From assembly GCA_009778655.1 (NCBI GenBank), contig WRFZ01000182.1, positions 1-64,000 of the forward strand: a stretch of DNA of 64,000 nt. The letters run 5' to 3'. This document shows positions 1 through 9,249 of this stretch, one piece after another (position 1 is the stretch's first letter; every line of letters starts with the position of its first letter). A program made the translations under genes and the position numbers. The DNA comes from Candidatus Azobacteroides sp. (GTDB taxonomy: Bacteria > Bacteroidota > Bacteroidia > Bacteroidales > Azobacteroidaceae). The notes beneath the pieces were generated by a model. It was not told the DNA's origin. It did not search any database and saw only the letters and a list, made by a program, of their open reading frames with translations.

Positions 1-501
1 GCCGCCGCTGTGGAACAGTTAACGATTTGGAGTGAACGGGTGGGCGTTCCGATTGTAAAACAAAAAATGGGCGCCGATCCGGCTTCCGTCGCTTACGACA
101 CATTGAGTTCGGCGGTTGCCAATCAAGCCGACGTCGTCATTATTGATACGGCCGGACGGCTTCACAATAAAATCAATCTGATGAACGAATTAACCAAGAT
201 AAAAAACGTTATGAAAAAAGTGGTTACCAATGCTCCTCATGAAGTTCTGCTGATTCTGGATGGTTCGACCGGACAAAATGCGTTCGAACAAGCGCGGCAG
301 TTTACCGCTGCTACGGAAGTTACGGCATTGGCAATCACAAAATTAGACGGGACAGCCAAAGGCGGGGTAGTAATCGGCATATCCGACCAAATGCATGTAC
401 CGGTAAAATACATCGGTTTGGGCGAAGGATTGGAAGATTTGCAGGTGTTCCGGAAAAGAGAATTTGTCAATTCCTTATTTGGAGGGGATGAGAAAAAATA
501 A
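1..501 (+). CDS. ftsY: Signal recognition particle receptor FtsY, C-terminal part (5' end outside window)
   Basis: Reading frame open from the window edge; VVIIDTAGRLHNKINLMNEL, TKLDGTAKGG and YIGLGEGLEDL are SRP-GTPase motifs. Confidence 0.95.
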   Translation, partial: AAAVEQLTIWSERVGVPIVKQKMGADPASVAYDTLSSAVANQADVVIIDTAGRLHNKINLMNELTKIKNVMKKVVTNAPHEVLLILDGSTGQNAFEQARQFTAATEVTALAITKLDGTAKGGVVIGISDQMHVPVKYIGLGEGLEDLQVFRKREFVNSLFGGDEKK

Positions 502-1789
502 AGTTGATATTGTTACTTTGGGATGTTCCAAGAATTTAGTTGATTCGGAATTGTTGATGCGTCAATTTGCAGCCAACGGCTATTCGGTCGCTCATGATCC
601 GGAATCTCCCCGAGGCGATATTGTTGTGATTAATACTTGCGGATTTATTGAGAGCGCAAAGGAAGAATCCATCCGGATGATACTCGAATTTGGCGAAGCA
701 AAGAAAAACAAACAAATTCGCAAACTCTTTGTCATGGGATGTTTATCGGAAAGATACCAAAAAGACCTGCAAAAACTGATACCGGAAGTGGATAAGTTTT
801 ATGGAAAATTCAATTGGAAAGAACTTTTATCCGATTTAGGGAAAACCTATCGCCGGGAATTGGCTTCGGAACGTTTATTGACTACCCCTGCTCATTACGC
901 TTATCTTAAAATTGCGGAAGGATGTAATCGCACCTGTTCGTTTTGTTCGATTCCGCTGATTACCGGAAAATACCAATCGAAACCGCCGGACGAAATTGTG
1001 GCGGAAGTTCGGTCGCTTGTTAAGCAGGGAGTCAAAGAATTTCAATTGATTGCACAAGATTTAACTTATTACGGAAAAGATATTTATAAAAAATTCGGTT
1101 TGTCGGAACTGCTCGAACGGATTTCGGATGTGGAAGGCGTAGAATGGATTCGTCTGCATTATGCTTATCCGGCTTTATTTCCGACGGACGTGTTAGCCGT
1201 CATGCGCGAACGGGACAACATCTGCAAATACTTGGACATCGCCTTACAACACAGCAGCGATGCGATGTTGAAACGGATGCGACGGAACATTTCTCAAAAA
1301 GAAACGCGGGAACTCTTGCAAACCATTCGACGGGAAGTGCCGGGAATTTATCTCCGTACAACCATGATGGTGGGTCATCCCGGTGAAACGGAAACGGATT
1401 TTACCGATTTATTGGATTTTGTGAAAGAGATGCGATTCGAACGCTTGGGAGCATTCATCTATTCCGCCGAAGAAGGAACCTATTCTTGCAAGCATTATAA
1501 AGACGATGTTAAACCGGAAATAAAAAATCAACGCATGGATAGGCTTATGACTGTACAAGAACAGATTGCACAGGAAATCGGAGAAAGCAAAATCGGGCAA
1601 ACATTGAAAGTGATTATTGATCGTGAAGAACCGGATTTTTATATTGGAAGAACCGAATACGATTCGCCGGAAGTTGATCCGGAAGTATTAATAGAGAAAA
1701 AACAACCTTTAACTCCGGGCCGGTTTTACCGGGTAAAAATCATCGGAACGCAACTGCTCGATTGGTTCGGCAGTATAGAATACAATTAA
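488..1789 (+). CDS. rimO: Ribosomal protein uS12 methylthiotransferase RimO
   Basis: MiaB/RimO family: VTLGCSKNLVDSE, CNRTCSFCSIP radical SAM motif, C-terminal TRAM-like region; start at 488 overlaps the ftsY stop. Confidence 0.95.
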   Translation: MRKNKVDIVTLGCSKNLVDSELLMRQFAANGYSVAHDPESPRGDIVVINTCGFIESAKEESIRMILEFGEAKKNKQIRKLFVMGCLSERYQKDLQKLIPEVDKFYGKFNWKELLSDLGKTYRRELASERLLTTPAHYAYLKIAEGCNRTCSFCSIPLITGKYQSKPPDEIVAEVRSLVKQGVKEFQLIAQDLTYYGKDIYKKFGLSELLERISDVEGVEWIRLHYAYPALFPTDVLAVMRERDNICKYLDIALQHSSDAMLKRMRRNISQKETRELLQTIRREVPGIYLRTTMMVGHPGETETDFTDLLDFVKEMRFERLGAFIYSAEEGTYSCKHYKDDVKPEIKNQRMDRLMTVQEQIAQEIGESKIGQTLKVIIDREEPDFYIGRTEYDSPEVDPEVLIEKKQPLTPGRFYRVKIIGTQLLDWFGSIEYN

Positions 1790-1808
1790 CACAAACAAAT
1801 CTGAGATT

Positions 1809-2093
1809 ATGAATTATTCTGAATTACAGACTGCATTGGCTCAACGCCTGCAATTATCCAAAACGGAAGTCGGAAAAAGATTGGATGAAACGACTGCGAT
1901 AATAACCGCGGAACTCGTCAAAAATAATGTCGTTTCAATGATGAACTTCGGAACCTTGGAGGTAAAGAAAAGACAAGAACGGATCAGTATTCATCCCAAT
2001 ACAGGAAAAAAATTGCTTGTCCCTCCGAAATTAATCGTTAAATACAAAGCATCCGTATCCTTAAATAAAAAAATCAAAGAGATGAAGCCATGA
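1809..2093 (+). CDS. HU/IHF-family DNA-binding protein
   Basis: HU fold pattern (VKKRQERISIHPNTGKKLLVPPKLIVKYKAS). Confidence 0.85.
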   Translation: MNYSELQTALAQRLQLSKTEVGKRLDETTAIITAELVKNNVVSMMNFGTLEVKKRQERISIHPNTGKKLLVPPKLIVKYKASVSLNKKIKEMKP

Positions 2094-3298
2094 ACGAAAA
2101 AATCAATTTTCAAGATTTATCCGCGCTTTTGGCCGAAAAAGCGGCAATTCCCAAAAAAGAGGCGGAAACGTTTCTTCGGGAATATTTTGAAGTAATGAAC
2201 GAAGAATTGATTAAAAGCGGATCGTTAAAAATAAAAGATTTAGGCGCTTTTAAACTTTCATCGGTTGAAGATCGGGAAAGTATTGATGTGACCACCGGCG
2301 AACGAGTTTTAATCCCGGCGCATTATAAAGTCGCTTTTTCGCCCGATAAAAAACTGGCGGAAACGGTCAACGAACCCTTTGCTTTTTTCGAAACCATCGA
2401 GTTGGAAGAGGGATTTCAACCGGAAGAATTAAAATTGCGTCCGGAAGAAGAGGCTTCGAAAGAACCGGAACTTACTTCTGAAGAGGAAGAGGAAATCATT
2501 CTCGAAGAAGAACCGATCATCGAAGAGGAGGAAGAAATTGTTTCCGAAGAAGAACCCATCAGCGAAGAAGAAGAGGAACTCGTTTTCGAAGAAGAAAAAC
2601 CGGTTCCGGATGATGAACCGATTCCCGATGAGCAAACATACGAAAATGAAAAATCGTATCCCGATAAAAAATCAATAATCATTAAGAAGAATATAGACTC
2701 CGATTGGCGCGATTGCGATTACCATCATGATCGCAAGCGATACTATAAAAACAAAAAGAAGATACGTCGGTTGCGAATAATTATAGGAATCCTGTCTGTT
2801 CTTTTATTGGCGGCATTGGGTTATATTGCCTACTTGAAGCAATTTGAAAAACTGATTCCTTTTGAAAAGTTTATTCCCTTAAAGAAGTCTGTGCCTGCGG
2901 TTGTTCTGAAAGAATCCGTATCGGAGAAAGATACGGTTCCCGTGGTTTCTGAAGTTTTCAGAGACAGTATCGTTCCACCGCCGGTTGAAGCGACGAAAAA
3001 AGTGGAACCGGTGAAAAAGGAACCGACTGAAAGAACAACCACTCCGGGAAAATCCGGCGAATCGAAACAAATAACCGTTGTTGCCGGTCAACGCTTAACA
3101 TCCATTGCGTTGAAAGAATACGGAGATAAAGCATTTTGGATATATATTTATTTGGAAAACAGAGATGTATTATCCGATCCGGGGATATTGCCCGTCGGTA
3201 TAAAAATTTCTATTCCTCCGGCCGAAAAATACCGGATTGATTGCAATAATCCGGCTTCCGTACAAAAAGCAAAGGAAATGGCAGCAAAGTATCTTTAA
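2090..3298 (+). CDS. HU-domain / Glu-rich linker / TM helix / LysM protein
   Basis: N-terminal HU-like domain (KIKDLGAFKLSSVEDRESIDVTTGERVLIPAHYKVAFSPDKKL), acidic low-complexity segment, TM segment RRLRIIIGILSVLLLAALGYIAYL, C-terminal LysM-like ITVVAGQRLTSIALKEYGDKAFWIYIYLENRDVL. Confidence 0.8.
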   Translation: MNEKINFQDLSALLAEKAAIPKKEAETFLREYFEVMNEELIKSGSLKIKDLGAFKLSSVEDRESIDVTTGERVLIPAHYKVAFSPDKKLAETVNEPFAFFETIELEEGFQPEELKLRPEEEASKEPELTSEEEEEIILEEEPIIEEEEEIVSEEEPISEEEEELVFEEEKPVPDDEPIPDEQTYENEKSYPDKKSIIIKKNIDSDWRDCDYHHDRKRYYKNKKKIRRLRIIIGILSVLLLAALGYIAYLKQFEKLIPFEKFIPLKKSVPAVVLKESVSEKDTVPVVSEVFRDSIVPPPVEATKKVEPVKKEPTERTTTPGKSGESKQITVVAGQRLTSIALKEYGDKAFWIYIYLENRDVLSDPGILPVGIKISIPPAEKYRIDCNNPASVQKAKEMAAKYL

Positions 3299-3373
3299 GG
3301 GTTTTTTAATACAAAAAAATAATTAATTAATCATTTTTAACTTGAAAACTCTTTCATTCACGATTAACATTTA

Positions 3374-3381
3374 TACTTTTG
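3374..3381 (+). promoter_or_regulatory. Bacteroidetes -7 box-like TACTTTTG upstream of moxR
   Basis: Matches TAnnTTTG; no well-placed -33 box found. Confidence 0.4.
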
Positions 3382-3431
3382 CATCGTCAAAATGAAATAC
3401 CGATTTTAGAAACTATAACAACTATTTTTTT

Positions 3432-4427
3432 ATGAGTCAAACAGTTGATATTAGAGAACTTAACGAGAGAATTGAAAGTAAGAGCGGCTTTGTCAACATG
3501 ATTTTTATGGGCATGGACCAGATGATTGTCGGACAAAAGCATTTGGTGGAATCCTTATTAATCGGTTTATTGTCCGACGGACATATTCTGTTGGAAGGAG
3601 TACCCGGCTTGGCAAAAACGTTGGCGATTAAAACGTTGGCTTCTTTGATAGACGCTCAATACAGTCGCATTCAATTCACTCCAGACCTGCTTCCTGCCGA
3701 TTTAATAGGAACAATGATTTACAGCCAGAAGAAAGAAGAATTTTTAGTGAAACACGGTCCGGTTTTTGCCAATTTTATATTGGCTGATGAAATTAACCGG
3801 GCGCCGGCTAAAGTTCAAAGCGCTTTGTTGGAAGCCATGCAGGAACGTCAGGTAACCATTGGGGAAAAAACCTATAAACTTCCCGAACCGTTTTTGGTAA
3901 TGGCTACGCAAAATCCGATTGAACAGGAAGGAACTTATCCTTTGCCCGAAGCTCAAGTGGATCGTTTCATGCTGAAAGTAATTATCAATTATCCGAAGAA
4001 AGACGAAGAAAAATTAATCATTCGGCAAAATATCGGCGAAGCAAAACCAGACATTCGGCCGGTTTTGAAAAAACAGGAGATATTGGACGCTCGTAAAGTA
4101 GTGAATGACGTTTATATTGACGAAAAAATTGAAAAGTACATTGTTGATATTGTATTTGCTACTCGCTTTCCGCATGAACACGGACTCCCCAATCTGAGAG
4201 ATATGATTTCTTTCGGAGCTTCTCCCCGCGCTTCGATCAATCTGGCATTAGCCGCTCGCTCCTACGCATTTATTAAACGCAGAGGTTACGTGATTCCGGA
4301 AGACATTCGCGCCGTTTGCTTCGATGTGCTCCGTCACCGTATCGGGCTTACTTATGAAGCGGAAGCGCGTAATCTTACCTCAGAGGAAATTGTCAGTGAA
4401 ATTTTAAACAAAGTAGAAGTACCTTAA
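3432..4427 (+). CDS. MoxR-family AAA+ ATPase
   Basis: GHILLEGVPGLAKTLAIKTLA Walker A, ADEINRAPAKVQSALLEAMQERQVT, ATQNPIEQEGTYPLPEAQVDRF. Confidence 0.95.
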   Translation: MSQTVDIRELNERIESKSGFVNMIFMGMDQMIVGQKHLVESLLIGLLSDGHILLEGVPGLAKTLAIKTLASLIDAQYSRIQFTPDLLPADLIGTMIYSQKKEEFLVKHGPVFANFILADEINRAPAKVQSALLEAMQERQVTIGEKTYKLPEPFLVMATQNPIEQEGTYPLPEAQVDRFMLKVIINYPKKDEEKLIIRQNIGEAKPDIRPVLKKQEILDARKVVNDVYIDEKIEKYIVDIVFATRFPHEHGLPNLRDMISFGASPRASINLALAARSYAFIKRRGYVIPEDIRAVCFDVLRHRIGLTYEAEARNLTSEEIVSEILNKVEVP

Positions 4428-4428
4428 G

Positions 4429-4512
4429 TAATTATGAATTATGAATTATAAATTATTATCAGATGATTGTACTCTAATAATTCATAATTCATAATTCATA
4501 ATTCATAATTTG
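4429..4512 (+). repeat. Short-period AATTATG/CATAATT repeat pair forming a hairpin
   Basis: AATTATGAATTATGAATTATAAATTATTA ... TAATAATTCATAATTCATAATTCATAATTCATAATTT. Confidence 0.8.
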
Positions 4513-4520
4513 TAAGGATC

Positions 4521-5390
4521 GTGGAGACAAGCGAACTTTTAAAAAAAGTACGACAAATAGAGATTAAGACCCGGGGATTGTCGAATAATATTTTCGCCGG
4601 TCAATACCATTCGGCGTTTAAGGGACGCGGTATGGCTTTTTCGGAAGTACGGGAATACGAATTTGGCGACGACATCCGGGATATTGATTGGAATGTTACC
4701 GCTCGTTATTCAAAGCCCTTTGTCAAAATATACGAAGAAGAACGCGAACTGACGGTAATGCTCTTGGTGGACGTTTCGGGAAGTCGTTTTTTCGGCACAC
4801 GTGAAACGCTGAAAAAAGATATGATTACCGAAATAGCGGCAACCCTTGCTTTTTCGGCTATCCAGAACAACGATAAAATCGGAGTCATCTTTTTTTCAAA
4901 TCGAATCGAAAAATTTATTCCTCCCAAAAAAGGAAGAAAGCACATTCTTTATGTCATTCGGGAATTAATTGATTTCGAACCGCAAGAAACGCAGACGGAT
5001 ATTTCGCGGGTTTTACAATACCTTACCAATGCCATTAAGAAAAGGTGTACGGCATTTGTATTTTCCGATTATATTGATAAAGGCGATTATCGGCACGCAT
5101 TGACTATTGCAAATAAAAAGCACGATATGGTAGCGATTCAAGTATTTGACGAACGAGAAACGGAAATGCCGAAAATAGGTTTGGTGAAAATTAAAGACGC
5201 CGAAAGCGGCAGTGAAAAATATGTGGATACCGATTCGAGGAACGTAAGGGAAGCCTACAAGCAATGGTGGGAAAAACGTCAAACGGAAATGGACGACGCT
5301 TTCAAACGAAGCCGCGTTGATTCCGTATCCGTTCGGACGGATGAAGATTATGTGAAAGCTTTGATCGGATTGTTTAACAAACGCAGGTGA
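4521..5390 (+). CDS. DUF58 domain protein
   Basis: YEFGDDIRDIDWNVTARYSKPFVKIYEEERELTVMLLVDVSGS typical DUF58; between moxR and bat genes. Confidence 0.92.
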   Translation: METSELLKKVRQIEIKTRGLSNNIFAGQYHSAFKGRGMAFSEVREYEFGDDIRDIDWNVTARYSKPFVKIYEEERELTVMLLVDVSGSRFFGTRETLKKDMITEIAATLAFSAIQNNDKIGVIFFSNRIEKFIPPKKGRKHILYVIRELIDFEPQETQTDISRVLQYLTNAIKKRCTAFVFSDYIDKGDYRHALTIANKKHDMVAIQVFDERETEMPKIGLVKIKDAESGSEKYVDTDSRNVREAYKQWWEKRQTEMDDAFKRSRVDSVSVRTDEDYVKALIGLFNKRR

Positions 5391-5402
5391 TAAAAGAAAG
5401 AA

Positions 5403-6419
5403 ATGAAGAAAAATTATCGGATAAAAGCGATTGTCGGTATGCTCGTTTGCTTGGGGATAAGCGTTTTTTCTCTTTCCGGGCAAACAATTATAAGAGCGAC
5501 CATTGATTCGACGAATATTCTGATCGGACAACAAACCAAAATTCATCTGGAAATCGCCGCGAATAAAGGTCAAGCGCTTCAAATCCCTTTGATTCCGGAT
5601 ACGCTGATGACAGGCGTAGAAGTCTTGGAAATTTCGAAGATTGATACCCTTGATATTGGGAACGACCGGATGCAGATGAAATACGATTATTTGATAACCT
5701 CGTTTGACTCTGCTTTGTACTTGTTACCGCCGTTCAAAGTCATCGCCGGTGCAGACACCGCTTTTTCCTCCGAATTGGCCTTAAAAGTTTCTACGCTTCC
5801 GGTTGATACGGAATCGGGACAGTTTTACGACATCAAAGATGTTCGAAAACCCCCGTTCGTTCTGATGGACTACCTTCCGGGCATTCTGTTGATATTAACG
5901 ATCATTGCATTGGCGGCATTAATCGGTTTTATCATTTATCGCTTGATCAACAAGAAATCGTTGGTGCCGTTCAAGAAAGAAGAACCTTATGTACCGCCGC
6001 ATATTCGCGCTATTCGGAAATTGGATGCCATCAAAGAGGAAAAATTATGGCAAATGGGAAAAGAGAAAGAATATTACTCCGAAATAACGGAAACGTTGCG
6101 AACCTACATCGAGGAACGTTTCGGTATCGGAGCGATGGAGATGACATCCGGCGAAATATTAGCCGCTATTCGGAAATTCAATGATACGGATGCCGTTTAT
6201 GACCATTTGAAACAAATCCTCATCTTGGCCGATTTCGTGAAATTTGCCAAATACAAATCCCTTCCCGACGAAAACGAATTAAGTATGACGAATGCTTACT
6301 TGTTTGTTAATGACACAAAAGAAAAAGAAGAAGAGTTGCCGGAGGAAATAAAGCAAAAAAGCGAAACAGAAAAAGAGGAGGAAACGAATGAAGAAAGTGG
6401 AGGAGATGAAAAAAAGTGA
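5403..6419 (+). CDS. Bat-operon membrane protein of unknown function
   Basis: Signal peptide, central TM segment (GILLILTIIALAALIGFIIYRLI); located between DUF58 and batA. Confidence 0.7.
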   Translation: MKKNYRIKAIVGMLVCLGISVFSLSGQTIIRATIDSTNILIGQQTKIHLEIAANKGQALQIPLIPDTLMTGVEVLEISKIDTLDIGNDRMQMKYDYLITSFDSALYLLPPFKVIAGADTAFSSELALKVSTLPVDTESGQFYDIKDVRKPPFVLMDYLPGILLILTIIALAALIGFIIYRLINKKSLVPFKKEEPYVPPHIRAIRKLDAIKEEKLWQMGKEKEYYSEITETLRTYIEERFGIGAMEMTSGEILAAIRKFNDTDAVYDHLKQILILADFVKFAKYKSLPDENELSMTNAYLFVNDTKEKEEELPEEIKQKSETEKEEETNEESGGDEKK

Positions 6420-6440
6420 TAATTCTTTAATTTATAGTAT

Positions 6441-7424
6441 ATGATTTTTGCAAATCCGATCTATTTTTTATTACTGCTCTTACTGATCCCGATGATCGGC
6501 TGGTATATTTGGAAACTGCGCAAATCGCAGGCTTCCATTCAACTGTCCTCTGTCGAAGGGTTCAATAAAGCGCCGAATACCCTTCGGATTTATTTGCGTC
6601 ATGTTCCGTTTATCTTACGAATAGGAGCTTTTACCTTTTTAGTCATTGCTTTGGCGCGTCCTCAAACGACCAATAAATGGAGCTCATCCACAACCGAAGG
6701 AATAGACATTGTCATGAGTTTGGATATTTCTTCCTCGATGTTGGCTCAGGATTTAAAACCCGATCGTTTGGAAGCGGCTAAAGAAGTTGCGGCCTCGTTC
6801 ATTAACGGACGTCCGACGGACAATATCGGACTGGTCGTCTTTTCTGCTGAAAGCTTTACGCAATGTCCGTTGACAACCGATCATGCAGTCTTGCTGAATC
6901 TCTTGAAAGATGTGCATTGCGGCATGATTGAAGACGGAACGGCTATCGGTCACGGAATTGCAACCGCCGTCAGCCGACTGAAAGACAGTAATGCAAAGTC
7001 TAAAGTGATTATCCTGCTGACCGACGGTTCAAACAATCGGGGAGAAATTGCTCCGATCACCGCGGCTGAAATTGCCAAAACTTTCGGAATCCGGGTTTAT
7101 ACCATCGCCGTAGGTACGATCGGAGAAGCGCCTTATCCGATTCAAACCGCTATGGGAGTTAGAATTGGAACGATGAAAGTCGAAATTGATGAAAAGATAT
7201 TGACTCAAATCGCTCAAACCACCGGCGGATTATATTTCAGAGCGACAAACAATAAAGCTTTGAAAGAAATCTATCAAGAGATTGATCAAATGGAAAGAAC
7301 AAAAATGAGTGTTCAAGAATACAGTAAAAAATATGAAGAATATGCTTTCTATGCAACGATTGCATTGGCGTTCTTTTTGTCGGAACTGTTATTGCGATAC
7401 ACAGTATTAAAAAATATACCGTAA
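6441..7424 (+). CDS. batA: BatA, VWA-domain membrane protein
   Basis: VWA MIDAS DIVMSLDISSSML; N- and C-terminal TM helices; operon context. Confidence 0.9.
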   Translation: MIFANPIYFLLLLLLIPMIGWYIWKLRKSQASIQLSSVEGFNKAPNTLRIYLRHVPFILRIGAFTFLVIALARPQTTNKWSSSTTEGIDIVMSLDISSSMLAQDLKPDRLEAAKEVAASFINGRPTDNIGLVVFSAESFTQCPLTTDHAVLLNLLKDVHCGMIEDGTAIGHGIATAVSRLKDSNAKSKVIILLTDGSNNRGEIAPITAAEIAKTFGIRVYTIAVGTIGEAPYPIQTAMGVRIGTMKVEIDEKILTQIAQTTGGLYFRATNNKALKEIYQEIDQMERTKMSVQEYSKKYEEYAFYATIALAFFLSELLLRYTVLKNIP

Positions 7425-7436
7425 TATAATTGATTT

Positions 7437-8471
7437 ATGTTTAGATTCGAACATCCGAGTTATTTATATTTATTCTTTTTGTTACCGGCGTTTTTTGCTC
7501 TCTTTTTATACGCCGTATATATAAAGAAACGAAATTTAAAACGGTTCGGCGACCGGAAAGTCACTCGTGTCTTGATGCCGGATGCTTCACTCAAAAAACA
7601 ATATTTGAAATTCGGATTATTGCTTGCCGCGCTTGCTTTGTTTATCTTGGTGATTGCTGGTCCTCAATTCGGTTCCAAGATGGAAACCGTAAAAAAACAA
7701 GGAATTGAAGTAATCATCTGTTTGGATGTCTCTAATTCCATGTTATCGAACGATATTTCTCCCAGCCGTTTGGATAAGTCCAAGCAAATACTGTCCCGAC
7801 TGATTGATAATTTAAACAACGATAAAATCGGGCTGATTGTATTTGCGGGAGACGCCTATATTCAATTACCCATTACTTCGGATTATGTATCGGCAAAAAT
7901 GTTTTTATCGTCCATTAATCCCTCCATGGTTCCCGTTCAAGGAACGGCTATCGGAGCCGCCATTAATTTAGCGATTCGATCGTTTACGCCCGATGAGAAA
8001 ACGGAAAAAACCATCGTTTTGATTACCGACGGCGAAAATCATGAAGACGATGCCATCGGCGCAACGAAAGCTGCCGTTGACAAGAACATTCATGTGAATG
8101 TATTAGGTGTAGGCTCTGCGCAAGGAGGACCGATTCCTATTCTGGAAACGAACGGGTACCAACGGGACAATGACGGGAATATGATTATTACCCGTTTAAA
8201 TGAACAAATGTGTCAAGATATTGCCATTGCCGGGAAGGGTATCTATGCGCGAACCGATAATACCAATAATGCATTGAAAGCTTTGCAAAAAGAATTAGAT
8301 AAAATGGGTAAATCAGAAGTGGAAAGCCGGATTTATACCTCTTACAATGAAAAATTCCAGATTCCGGCGTGGATTTTGTTGTTCATTCTGGTAGGTGAAT
8401 TTTTTATTCTTGACAGAAAAAATCGGGTGTTAAACCGGGTTTTAAAAGGATTCTGGACAAGGGGGAGTTAG
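7437..8471 (+). CDS. batB: BatB, VWA-domain membrane protein
   Basis: VIICLDVSNSML MIDAS; follows batA. Confidence 0.9.
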   Translation: MFRFEHPSYLYLFFLLPAFFALFLYAVYIKKRNLKRFGDRKVTRVLMPDASLKKQYLKFGLLLAALALFILVIAGPQFGSKMETVKKQGIEVIICLDVSNSMLSNDISPSRLDKSKQILSRLIDNLNNDKIGLIVFAGDAYIQLPITSDYVSAKMFLSSINPSMVPVQGTAIGAAINLAIRSFTPDEKTEKTIVLITDGENHEDDAIGATKAAVDKNIHVNVLGVGSAQGGPIPILETNGYQRDNDGNMIITRLNEQMCQDIAIAGKGIYARTDNTNNALKALQKELDKMGKSEVESRIYTSYNEKFQIPAWILLFILVGEFFILDRKNRVLNRVLKGFWTRGS

Positions 8472-8494
8472 TTATGAATTATGAATTATGAATT

Positions 8495-9232
8495 ATGAAA
8501 CAAATACTTATACTGTTTTCTTTTATTTTTATCTTTTCTATTTCTGCCTTTGCTCAAAAGCAAGTCAGAACAGAATTGCGAAAAGGAAATAAAGAATATA
8601 AAGCAGAAAAATATACCGAAGCAGAGATTGCCTATCGAAAAGCGTTGGAATTAAACGCCCGTTCGGCAGACGTGGCTTATAATCTGGGCAATTCGCTGTA
8701 CAAGCAGGAAAAGTTTCCCGAAGCGATGGAACAATATCAAGCCGCCGCTTCGGAAGAAAAGGATAAAGAGAAAGCTGCGGCGGCTTGGCACAATACCGGA
8801 AATGTTTTTATGAAAAATAAAGACTACCAAAAAAGTATTGAAGCTTATAAACAAGCGCTCCGGAGATGTCCGCAAGACGATGAAACCCGTTACAATCTGG
8901 CTTTAGCTCAAAAATTGTTGCAAGACCAACAACAAGATCAGAATAAAGATCAAAATAAAGATCAGCAGCAAAATAAAGATAAGGATAAGCAACAGGATAA
9001 AGATAAAGATAAGCAACAAGATAAAGATAAACAACAAGATCAAAATCAGGATCAAAACAAAGATCAGCAGCAGAATAAAGATCAACAGCAACAGAATCCC
9101 GATCAGATGCAGCAGCAAAATGCCGAACAAATTTTAGATGCGATGATGCAAAACGAACGCGATACACAAGAAAAAGTGAAAGCGCAGCAAATGCAACAGC
9201 AAAAACAACGTAAAACGGATAAAAATTGGTAA
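8495..9232 (+). CDS. batC: BatC, TPR protein with Gln/Asp/Lys-rich tail
   Basis: Signal peptide, TPR units (ADVAYNLGNSLYKQEKFPEAMEQYQAA), low-complexity QDKDKQQ region; operon context. Confidence 0.85.
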   Translation: MKQILILFSFIFIFSISAFAQKQVRTELRKGNKEYKAEKYTEAEIAYRKALELNARSADVAYNLGNSLYKQEKFPEAMEQYQAAASEEKDKEKAAAAWHNTGNVFMKNKDYQKSIEAYKQALRRCPQDDETRYNLALAQKLLQDQQQDQNKDQNKDQQQNKDKDKQQDKDKDKQQDKDKQQDQNQDQNKDQQQNKDQQQQNPDQMQQQNAEQILDAMMQNERDTQEKVKAQQMQQQKQRKTDKNW

Positions 9233-9249
9233 TATAACAATATATAAAA

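Noticed and set aside
2416-2682. Ser-rich and Phe-rich antisense ORFs opposite the Glu-rich HU-LysM linker
   Set aside because: Artefact of GAA/GAG repeats read on the opposite strand
8808-9167. Antisense ORFs opposite batC (8808-9167, 8903-9130) with hydrophobic-looking repeats
   Set aside because: Mirror of the low-complexity QDK repeat; no independent coding evidence
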